Assembly (NCBI GenBank): GCA_002839765.1
Contig: PGYR01000002.1
Span: forward strand, 62,001-126,000
Reading direction: 5' to 3'
DNA: 64,000 nt
Origin: Ignavibacteriae bacterium HGW-Ignavibacteriae-4
GTDB lineage: Bacteria; Bacteroidota; Ignavibacteria; Kapaibacteriales; UBA2268
Part shown: one piece after another, positions 18,143 to 25,540 of the stretch
Layout: each line of letters opens with the position of its first letter
How positions within the stretch are numbered: position 1 is the stretch's first letter
Program-made: the position numbers and the translations under genes
Notes under the pieces: model-generated
Database searches by the model: none
What the model was told of the DNA's origin: nothing
The model's input: the letters and a program-made list of their open reading frames with translations, nothing else

Positions 18143-20557
18143 CTAAGGAGTAACACCAACGGTAAAGTAAATACTTCTTCTCATTGCAGGTATAATTCCT
18201 GGGCCTGGGTAGCCAGTTGCTCGGCGAGTGAAGTATGAATTATCAAGCAGATTATTGATTCCAGCCTCTAATTTGAATAAATCGAATTTGTAACTCATAG
18301 ATAAATCAAATACATCATAGCTAGGGATAATGCCAGAGATACTCCCAGGAGCAGAGATAGCATTAGTAGCATCACTGAAATGCTCCATTGTATAAGAATA
18401 AGTAAGTGCCGCCGAGAACCCTTCTTCCTTGTAGCTCATACCAGTTCTTAGTATAATGGGTGGAGTATATTCAACTTTGTTATTATTGTAAGCCACTTCT
18501 TTACTATCTAAGAATATCGCATTAGTATAAGAACCATTCACAAAGTAATTCAACTCGTAACTATTCGATAAACCTAAAAGAGTATTCAGATTCATTTCAG
18601 TGAATAGTTCAACTCCAACACTTCTGCTATCTGAGATATTTGTTTTCAGTACATAAGATGTATAAGTCTCCTCATCTTGTTTCAGCACAGTTCCAATTTT
18701 ATCATAATAGTAGAGATAGAAGAAGTTTGCATCGAAGTATAACAGTTTCCCTACTGTTCCTCGTATCCCTATATCTCCCGAATATCCATTCTCGTCTCTA
18801 AGGTCTGAGTCTATTCTCATATTTGGGTTAACGACTCTCATATCGTTGAATGTAACAGCTCTGTAGTTTTGAGATATATTAATATAACTTTCTATATTTT
18901 CATCTAGATTATACCCTGCACTTATTCCCAATAACAAGAATTCTCTCGTATTACTTCTGTCCTCTGTTATAATCTCATTCTTAATAATATTACCCGCCAA
19001 ATCACGTACTATGTTAGAGTAATATCCCTCAGACCCAGTGGTTATTCTCTCGTATCGAACACCTGGAGTGATAGATAAATTAGAGCTGAGTTTGAACAAA
19101 TTCTCTGTAAATAAGGCATAATTCATACTTGGATTTGTATAATCGTTTAGTTTCACATCATTGTTGAAATCGAAGTTTGCATCAGATTGGTTATTACCAT
19201 ACCCTTGGCTTTGCAAAGTACGACCGTTATATACTCGGAATCCAGTCAATAGTGTTGAAGGCAAACTCTCGACAAGGTCATAATTATATAATAATCTGGT
19301 CTCGTTACCTAAGTTTTGGAATGTTCCTTTTATCAGATTTCGATCTTCCATTGGGTCTGCTCTGTCTGGTCTAATCAGATAACCCAATGCATCTCTTTCG
19401 GCGTCAAGATAAAATATTCGAGAGTTCAGTTTTATATTATTGTTTAAATTATAATCTAAAACAGCAGCCAATATGTCCCAATTAACAGAGAACCAATTTC
19501 TATCTCTTACTGATTGTTCGGGATTGTTAGCAAACATATCATCTGTTAATCCTCCAGATTGTTGAGCTAGATAATTCATGTGAGTGAACTCTGCAGTTAT
19601 GCTGAAATCACTCGTTATCTGATAAGCATTTTTTACGAAGAAAGTAAGAGCGTTGTAGTTTGAGTTTGGACGGAAATCATTACCTTGCTTGTATTGCAGA
19701 AAACTGTAATAATTCATGTTCTCGTAAGTTCCACCGATACTATTGAATGAACTATAATTGTCATAGCTCGACATGGACTGTCTTGATATAATATCAACTG
19801 GTTTTACTTTAGAGCCATCTTTCAATTTGAAATTCAGAAAGCCACCGAACTGAGTTCCGTATTGTAAGGAAGCTGCTCCACGAACTAATTCGATTTTTTC
19901 GAGAGCTTCCATTGGAGGTGTGTAATAACTCTCTGGGTAGCCAAGTGCGTCAGCGGCTATATCGTAGCCATTTTGGCGAGTGTTGAAATTCGAAACTCTG
20001 TTTGGACTAAGCCCACGACCACCGATATTTAGTTGAATACCAGAAGCATCATTTTCCCAAATATTTAATCCAGAGAATTTTGAGAATACTTGACGTGCAT
20101 TGTTAGAGGCTAGATTTGCTGTTAGATTGTCTAAGTATAATGATTCAGATTTACGACCTGCATAGATAGCTGCACCGTCCACTGGTAACATATTGGATAT
20201 ACCGAATCTATTTGTTTTTGTGTCTTCTATCAAGACATCATCGAATTTTGTAACCATTGTGTCAATAGTCAAATCCACTTCTTTCGTCTTATCAACTGAG
20301 ATAGTCTTAGGATATCCAGATACATCATCTGTCGATGCAATCAGAGTATAGTCACCTTGGCTCAAATCTATCGAATAGCGACCATTCAAATCCGCTAACA
20401 TATACTTATTAATCTCACGAACAAATACCCTAGCAGAAGCTACTGGCTTACCACTATTATTATAATACACAGTCCCCGAAAGGTTCACCGAAGTATTAGC
20501 TTTCGCAATGAAAAAACTTAGTGTTATTATAATTACTATGTAGTTTAAAAATTTCAA
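18143..20557 (-). CDS. FecA-like TonB-dependent receptor
   Basis: This 804-residue outer-membrane receptor has a signal peptide (MKFLNYIVIIITLSFFIAKA), a carboxypeptidase-like regulatory domain (about 24-105), a plug (NARQVFSKFSGLNIWEND, LNIGGRGLSPNRVSNF, ALEKIELVRGAASLQYG) and a 22-strand-type barrel ending SIYFTVGVTP. The plug resembles FecA-type ferric citrate and siderophore receptors. It is the last gene of the DUF4856-DUF4856-imelysin-HTTM-receptor operon, its start overlapping the HTTM stop by four bases. That context points to TonB-driven uptake of an iron or other metal complex. The ligand cannot be deduced from sequence alone. Confidence 0.9.
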   Translation of the reverse strand: MKFLNYIVIIITLSFFIAKANTSVNLSGTVYYNNSGKPVASARVFVREINKYMLADLNGRYSIDLSQGDYTLIASTDDVSGYPKTISVDKTKEVDLTIDTMVTKFDDVLIEDTKTNRFGISNMLPVDGAAIYAGRKSESLYLDNLTANLASNNARQVFSKFSGLNIWENDASGIQLNIGGRGLSPNRVSNFNTRQNGYDIAADALGYPESYYTPPMEALEKIELVRGAASLQYGTQFGGFLNFKLKDGSKVKPVDIISRQSMSSYDNYSSFNSIGGTYENMNYYSFLQYKQGNDFRPNSNYNALTFFVKNAYQITSDFSITAEFTHMNYLAQQSGGLTDDMFANNPEQSVRDRNWFSVNWDILAAVLDYNLNNNIKLNSRIFYLDAERDALGYLIRPDRADPMEDRNLIKGTFQNLGNETRLLYNYDLVESLPSTLLTGFRVYNGRTLQSQGYGNNQSDANFDFNNDVKLNDYTNPSMNYALFTENLFKLSSNLSITPGVRYERITTGSEGYYSNIVRDLAGNIIKNEIITEDRSNTREFLLLGISAGYNLDENIESYINISQNYRAVTFNDMRVVNPNMRIDSDLRDENGYSGDIGIRGTVGKLLYFDANFFYLYYYDKIGTVLKQDEETYTSYVLKTNISDSRSVGVELFTEMNLNTLLGLSNSYELNYFVNGSYTNAIFLDSKEVAYNNNKVEYTPPIILRTGMSYKEEGFSAALTYSYTMEHFSDATNAISAPGSISGIIPSYDVFDLSMSYKFDLFKLEAGINNLLDNSYFTRRATGYPGPGIIPAMRRSIYFTVGVTP

Positions 20558-21897
20558 TTATTCGGTAATATCCAAGTATCTAAATCATCGTGATATGACT
20601 TTTTCGTCAAATCAACTTTATCGTTTATATATCTTTTGCTGAAATCTCCGTTCAGCTTAACAAAAGAATCGGCGTATATCTCAACATTAGTAATGCCTTT
20701 CGAGGCAAAATCCTCTTCGATTATCTTCACATATTGAAGTATCAAATCTGGTTGAGTTGACATTTGCTTCTCTTGATTGGGAGTTAAATAGTCAGAATTA
20801 ACTATTTCTATTTTTTTGTTAGTGTCTTTATCAACCACAGTGAAAAATACAGTGCCTGCCTTTTCCATCAACATAACTCGCCAAGAGAACCTATATCCTT
20901 CTTCTTTCCAGAACAAATCACCACTATATAACAAAAACCTTAGCGGAATTGCCAACTGGATAATTGTAAAAATAAGGATAGATGTACTAACAACTGTTTT
21001 CATAATAGGTCTGTAACTATGTGTAGTTACAACATTAGTCTTATACCCAAACCATTTCTTTAGTCGATTAACTACATTAATTTGGAATGACTTATCGAAG
21101 AATATAGTTGTCAGGGCTATCATTACATACGGGAATACACCAATATTGAATAGGGCAGAGGTAGAAAGATGAAAGACGATAACTAAAAAATAAGCAACCT
21201 TTCTTGTCTTTGGGTAGATTAGGAAGAAAACTATGAACAAATCATAAATAGCCCCAAACCAACTGAAAAAATAGGCTGTAAATTGGAGCTTTAATAGTCC
21301 TCCAATTATTGGCAAATGTGAGTTAGCTGGCAGCCAAATAGACAAAGGCATAGCATCAATCAGCCAATCATAATTCAGCTTCGCTATACCCGCGAAAACA
21401 TAAACCACAGCAACTTGAAACTTGATTATAAGAATAGTCCAGTTAGGAATTGATTCGGTCTCTCCTTTCTGAAGTGCATCTATCGAAAAGCAATTACCAG
21501 CCGGCAAAAAGACCATAATAAATGCTATCAATGAAACGAAGTAATAGTGATTTAGATAGTATGTGATATCTATCAGTTCTATGTAGAGAAACGAAAGTAG
21601 AAAGGTAATGGCTGCGAATCGGTACTTATAGCCAATAGTTATTAGAATACTACTTAGCAGCAAAGTCCCGAATAATAAATAAATCCCAATCTCGCCGGGA
21701 TTTTGTACCCAATGGAAATAAGGATATTTGAAGTAATGTTCCGGTTGAACGAAGAATTCTGTCACCCAACCGTTTGCTATGTATCTAATAGTAGAAAAGG
21801 TCATTAGCAAACCGAAAACTATTCGGAAGAACGCTAATGGTTCGGGACTAACTTCTTTGAAAAGAGTTTCCCTGATTTGGGTATTAATCACCGTCAT
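20554..21897 (-). CDS. HTTM-domain (vitamin K-dependent gamma-carboxylase-like) membrane protein
   Basis: This 447-residue protein has about ten hydrophobic helices and the HTTM family blocks: EPLAFFRIVFGLLM, TEFFVQPEHYFKYPYFHWV, YYLNHYYFVSLIAFIMVFLPAG and VVYVFAGIAKLNYDWL. HTTM is the membrane domain of vitamin K-dependent gamma-glutamyl carboxylase. Bacterial HTTM proteins are mostly uncharacterised, and none of the motifs visible here proves carboxylase activity. The C terminus is soluble. It overlaps the imelysin gene by 14 bases and the receptor gene by four, so it is an obligate operon partner. One possibility is that it modifies the lipoproteins encoded upstream. Confidence 0.87.
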   Translation of the reverse strand: MTVINTQIRETLFKEVSPEPLAFFRIVFGLLMTFSTIRYIANGWVTEFFVQPEHYFKYPYFHWVQNPGEIGIYLLFGTLLLSSILITIGYKYRFAAITFLLSFLYIELIDITYYLNHYYFVSLIAFIMVFLPAGNCFSIDALQKGETESIPNWTILIIKFQVAVVYVFAGIAKLNYDWLIDAMPLSIWLPANSHLPIIGGLLKLQFTAYFFSWFGAIYDLFIVFFLIYPKTRKVAYFLVIVFHLSTSALFNIGVFPYVMIALTTIFFDKSFQINVVNRLKKWFGYKTNVVTTHSYRPIMKTVVSTSILIFTIIQLAIPLRFLLYSGDLFWKEEGYRFSWRVMLMEKAGTVFFTVVDKDTNKKIEIVNSDYLTPNQEKQMSTQPDLILQYVKIIEEDFASKGITNVEIYADSFVKLNGDFSKRYINDKVDLTKKSYHDDLDTWILPNN

Positions 21898-22975
21898 TAT
21901 CTTGGTAATTAATAAGTATTCCCATTGCAGATACCATGTCCGTCTTTAGCAATACAACACTTTCTTGCATATTTTTATAAAGTGCTTCAATCTTTTCTTT
22001 TTCTGTGGGAAGTTCTAGTGATTTTCTGAAAGGAATATCCATTTTATTCAGTAAACCGATAGTTTCGTCAAATTCCTCAAGTATAACATCTGCTAGCAAA
22101 GCGTCTCCTCTTGTCACTGATAGTTCGCTCAGATATTCGTATAGATTATCTGTTTTTGTTAGATCATTATTCTCGGGTCCAGTGATTATCATTCTATATG
22201 ATTGCAGATTGAATCCTAAGATTCTAGACGAATTCATTGAATAAGGTGCCTCGAAGTGATATGGTAATACATCGCTCGATGATTTTCCTAAAGGGAAACC
22301 GACTTTGGCTCTTTTAGCTAACTCGTAATCTTTTACAAATTCATTGATTAACAATGACAGTGAGCTGCCAGCATCATTCCCCGTTTTAGAAATGAAAACA
22401 TCTCTATATGATTGCCATCCATTTCTAACATAATCAATATTAGTTTTTATATCTTTTATTATATCTTCTAAGTATTGCAATACTTTTGTATCTGTAAATA
22501 CAGATTCTTGTGTATTGCTTTCTACATTGAATAGTAAATAGTCCAATGCAGGAAAACCCTTTGCCTTAAAGTTAGAAGAAGTAACAAGCGAATAAGTTCC
22601 TGATGCGATATTATCTTTTATTCTAATTGTATCAGTCGGGAAAGTATTCAGAGTTTGTCTTAATACTACATCTTCAGCAGGTCCGAAACCATAAGCAGAA
22701 CAATATTGCCAGCTATTCCGAAGGTCTGAAAAAGCTTGACGAACTTTATTATATCTTTGTTCAGAGTATTCTAGTTTCAGTTCAGCAAATCTCTCAATCA
22801 ATGTATTTGATTTTAGGTATAAATCTTCAAAAGCAGGTATTATCAAATTATCAGCATAATTTGTTAAAAGTGCTTTTTTATCAATATCTATTTTTGGGTT
22901 GCCAGTATTCTCGTTGCTGCATGAAAGCATAAATACAGCTATGAATAATACATAAATCACTTTCTTAAAGATCAT
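21884..22975 (-). CDS. Imelysin-family lipoprotein
   Basis: This 363-residue lipoprotein has a signal peptide with lipobox ending at Cys19 (FMLSC). The imelysin fold, two helical bundles, is indicated by FEDLYLKSNTLIERF, SWQYCSAYGFGPAEDVVLRQ and SSNFKAKGFPALDYLLF. Imelysin-like proteins (IrpA, EfeO/EfeM relatives) act in iron uptake in the periplasm or at the surface. The classical G-x-H-x-x-E motif is replaced by Gly140-Phe-Pro-Ala-Leu-Asp145, so the usual metal-binding His is absent, as in the imelysin-like variants of this group. The gene overlaps DUF4856 upstream by 11 bases and HTTM downstream by 14. Confidence 0.87.
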   Translation of the reverse strand: MIFKKVIYVLFIAVFMLSCSNENTGNPKIDIDKKALLTNYADNLIIPAFEDLYLKSNTLIERFAELKLEYSEQRYNKVRQAFSDLRNSWQYCSAYGFGPAEDVVLRQTLNTFPTDTIRIKDNIASGTYSLVTSSNFKAKGFPALDYLLFNVESNTQESVFTDTKVLQYLEDIIKDIKTNIDYVRNGWQSYRDVFISKTGNDAGSSLSLLINEFVKDYELAKRAKVGFPLGKSSSDVLPYHFEAPYSMNSSRILGFNLQSYRMIITGPENNDLTKTDNLYEYLSELSVTRGDALLADVILEEFDETIGLLNKMDIPFRKSLELPTEKEKIEALYKNMQESVVLLKTDMVSAMGILINYQDNDGD

Positions 22976-24062
22976 TCTGAACGCCTTCTAGTTTATAAGC
23001 ATTAACTAGTATTTCTATTGCCTTGTCAATGTCTGTACTTGTGGTATTCCAGAAGTTTGTACCAATTTCTGCAAGTGCGTTTTCATAGTGGAAGCCATTA
23101 CTTTGTGGGTTAAACTGTATTGACCAAAGTAGAATCCAAGCTCCTGTCAGATTATGATGCTTAAGTGCAACATCTTCAAAGTCTGCTTTTGCAATTTTCA
23201 AATAATGAATTGCTGTTGAGGCAAGTACTAATTCCCAATTTTTTCTAATACTATTTATAGCTTCGTATTTTCCAGTGCTATCGTTGTTGTTAATTGCGGC
23301 CCTACCTTTCAGAAATCCTTCTTTCATTAATAACTTATTTGTGTAAAGTAAATCATTTCTATCGTCTGATAGTTTTGCTACATACTTTATATCATTATTT
23401 AATTTAGGAAAATCTAAAGTAGCCCCAAAGTATCCAAAGGCTTGATCCCAGTTATGTTGCATCTGAGTTCCTTTTCCCTCGATTATTGTTTTATTATCTA
23501 TATTTTTGCCAATCTTATCATCAGAAGTAAAAACTTGGGCGACTTGATAATAAAATAATGCTCCCCATAAACCTTTCTCAATCATTTGAAGGTATTCTTT
23601 ACCAACTGAATCCACTAGAAAAGTCTGTGACTTATCTTTTGTTACTAGAATTCCTTTCTTATTATTCGCTGCTGTTCTGGTAGTAGAGGCGTTATTAATA
23701 TCTCCAAAATAGAATTCTATAAATGCTGTTCTCAGTTGGTCTGTTTCTAAATACAAACTTTCCTCACTCGAGTTTAATGACGAGTTAACGAAAGGTGTGC
23801 CGTTATTTTTGAACATACTATTTAGTACGCCAGCACTTATAGGCACTTCATTTTTAATAGCATTCGTTATCAAACTTTTCATTTCTTCTAGCATTTCCAT
23901 CTGAATCAATTGCTTCGAATAGTCAACATTGTCGAAGTTGTAGGTCTCAGGTATTGTATATGTCTTAGGATCGGGGTCGGGGTCAACTTTAGTCGATTTA
24001 TCATCACTGCATGATGTAAATAACATAGTTAGAACCGAAAGAAACAAAATCATTTTTTTCAT
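22965..24062 (-). CDS. DUF4856 lipoprotein, second copy
   Basis: This 365-residue lipoprotein has a signal peptide with lipobox at Cys18 (MLFTSCSDDKST) and the DUF4856 body: YNFDNVDYSKQLIQMEMLEEM, MQHNWDQAFGYFGATLDFP, GRAAINNND, the W-x-L-V-x-A helix and a C-terminal FWNTTSTDIDKAIEIL. DUF4856 proteins are typically encoded beside imelysin and TonB receptors in Bacteroidota. Function is unknown, and the conserved Asp, His and Asn residues could bind metal. It is paralogous to 24230-25303 across its length. It overlaps imelysin by 11 bases. A terminator-like hairpin lies between the two paralogues. Confidence 0.88.
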   Translation of the reverse strand: MKKMILFLSVLTMLFTSCSDDKSTKVDPDPDPKTYTIPETYNFDNVDYSKQLIQMEMLEEMKSLITNAIKNEVPISAGVLNSMFKNNGTPFVNSSLNSSEESLYLETDQLRTAFIEFYFGDINNASTTRTAANNKKGILVTKDKSQTFLVDSVGKEYLQMIEKGLWGALFYYQVAQVFTSDDKIGKNIDNKTIIEGKGTQMQHNWDQAFGYFGATLDFPKLNNDIKYVAKLSDDRNDLLYTNKLLMKEGFLKGRAAINNNDSTGKYEAINSIRKNWELVLASTAIHYLKIAKADFEDVALKHHNLTGAWILLWSIQFNPQSNGFHYENALAEIGTNFWNTTSTDIDKAIEILVNAYKLEGVQNDL

Positions 24063-24169
24063 GATGAACCTTTTGCTTTTTATTATTTTAATTATCTACC
24101 AATCTACAATATAACATAATTAAGATAATTATTTTATGATTCTTGTGTACTTTGTGTGGTTATAAAAAA

Positions 24170-24200
24170 AAGAGGACTTTGGTCTCCCAATAGGCCTCTT
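24170..24200 (-). terminator. Hairpin with T-run between the DUF4856 paralogues
   Basis: On the minus strand, AAGAGG pairs with CCTCTT (24195-24200 with 24170-24175) around a 19-base loop, followed by eight T residues. It lies within the operon, after the first DUF4856 gene. Partial termination here would make the first lipoprotein in excess over the downstream uptake genes. The stem is only six base pairs and the loop is long, so it may be weak. Confidence 0.6.
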
Positions 24201-24229
24201 CCTCTAATATCGTATAAATGTATAATAGA

Positions 24230-25303
24230 TTATAAATCATTAGCTATGTTTTGTAAATTATAGCCATTGACCAATATTTCTCTTGCACCGTCAATATTTT
24301 CTAACTGGATATTCCAGAAGTTCTCACCTAATCTATTAAGAGCATCTTGGTAGTATGTTCCATTTTTATCTGGACTGAATTGAACAGACCAAAGGAATCC
24401 GAAACACTCCGAAAGAGTATGAGACCTGATAGCATCATCAGTATAATTTGCTTTTGCAACATTTAGGTAATGAATAGCGGTAGTTACGAAAGTTAGTTCC
24501 CAGCCTTTTCTAATTTCTTTTACAGCTTCCCACTTAGCTTCGTCGTCATTGTTGTTAATAGCAATTCGTCCTTTTAAATATCCATTTTTCATAAGCATAT
24601 CATTCAACCCAACTAAAGCATCTCTTCCATTTGCATATTTGGCAACAAAGCTGATACCTTCTATTTCTTTTGGAAATTTTTTAGTTGCACCGAAATAACC
24701 GAAAGCCTCGTCCCAGTGGTGTTGCATCGCTGTACCTTCGCCTTCTATTACAGTCGTATTATCAACAGACGCACCGATTTTATCTTCACTTGTATAACCA
24801 ACGACTTGGTGAAGCATCAACGCACCCATTAAGCACTTTTCCAAAAATTCTCCATAATCCCATCCCTTTGAGTTTACTATGTAAGATTTTGTTCCATCGG
24901 CAGAAGTTACTAGTCCACCTTCACCTGATTTAGCTTTAGTAGTAGTGTTAATTCGCCCCATATCTGTAATCAGATTCGTAATAAATATAACTCTACTAGG
25001 GTCAATTTTTGAGTAAATATCTTTGCCGCTTTCATTCAATTCAGCTGATGTGAATGGATTACCCTCATTTTTTAGCATTGCATTAAGTTTCTCTATGTCA
25101 ATAGCTGTACCATTTGCTTTTGCTTCTTGTATAACGGCATCCATTTCTTTTATCATTTCCAATCTTGTTGTTTGACCTGAATAATCTACGTTGTCAAAAC
25201 TGTAAACTGATAAGTCTTTTGTGTCCGGATTAGTAGTACTATCATCGCTGCATGAGATAAAAAATAGACTCATTGTCGTTATTAGTAAAATTACTCTCTT
25301 CAT
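24230..25303 (-). CDS. DUF4856 lipoprotein, first copy
   Basis: This 357-residue lipoprotein has a signal peptide with lipobox at Cys18 (SLFFISCSDDSTTNP). It shares the DUF4856 blocks with its neighbour: YSFDNVDYSGQTTRLEMIKEM, TAMQHHWDEAFGYFGATKKFP, GRIAINNNDDEAKWEAV, W-E-L-T-F-V-T-T-A-I-H-Y. It is probably anchored in the outer membrane. It heads the five-gene uptake operon and is the gene nearest to the candidate promoter at 25350-25357. The two copies have diverged considerably, which suggests different ligands or partners rather than a recent duplication. Confidence 0.88.
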   Translation of the reverse strand: MKRVILLITTMSLFFISCSDDSTTNPDTKDLSVYSFDNVDYSGQTTRLEMIKEMDAVIQEAKANGTAIDIEKLNAMLKNEGNPFTSAELNESGKDIYSKIDPSRVIFITNLITDMGRINTTTKAKSGEGGLVTSADGTKSYIVNSKGWDYGEFLEKCLMGALMLHQVVGYTSEDKIGASVDNTTVIEGEGTAMQHHWDEAFGYFGATKKFPKEIEGISFVAKYANGRDALVGLNDMLMKNGYLKGRIAINNNDDEAKWEAVKEIRKGWELTFVTTAIHYLNVAKANYTDDAIRSHTLSECFGFLWSVQFSPDKNGTYYQDALNRLGENFWNIQLENIDGAREILVNGYNLQNIANDL

Positions 25304-25349
25304 TGTACTTTCCTATTACTATTTCTATTTGTTGTTTAAATTATAATGA

Positions 25350-25357
25350 CAAACATA
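25350..25357 (-). promoter_or_regulatory. Candidate -7 promoter element for the uptake operon
   Basis: On the minus strand the sequence reads TATGTTTG, a perfect Bacteroidota -7 element (TAnnTTTG), 46 bases before the DUF4856 start. The position 19 bases further upstream, where TTG is expected, reads TAGT. A weak -33 element is common at regulated promoters, so an activator or iron-dependent control is possible. I see no clear Fur box. Confidence 0.4.
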
Positions 25358-25540
25358 AAAAAGCTATTTAACTAAGACTATTTCAATCCTATTTCTGTGT
25401 TCTATGTGTGGGTATCTATTTGATTGTCTATAAAAAGAGTGAAATGTATTAAATTTTGTTGTGTGTACCCGATGTGGTTTATAATAAAAGTATTATTTGA
25501 TAGTTTAGTAAGAAACGAATTGACATTATTGAGAAAAGAT

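Noticed and set aside
25424-25540. Upstream extension of the M28 peptidase to TTG 25424
   Set aside because: The extra 39 residues are not like a leader, and ATG 25541 gives a complete signal peptide.
25304-25540. A Fur box between the uptake operon and the peptidase gene
   Set aside because: No sequence resembles GATAATGATAATCATTATC closely enough; regulation by iron is only inferred from gene content.
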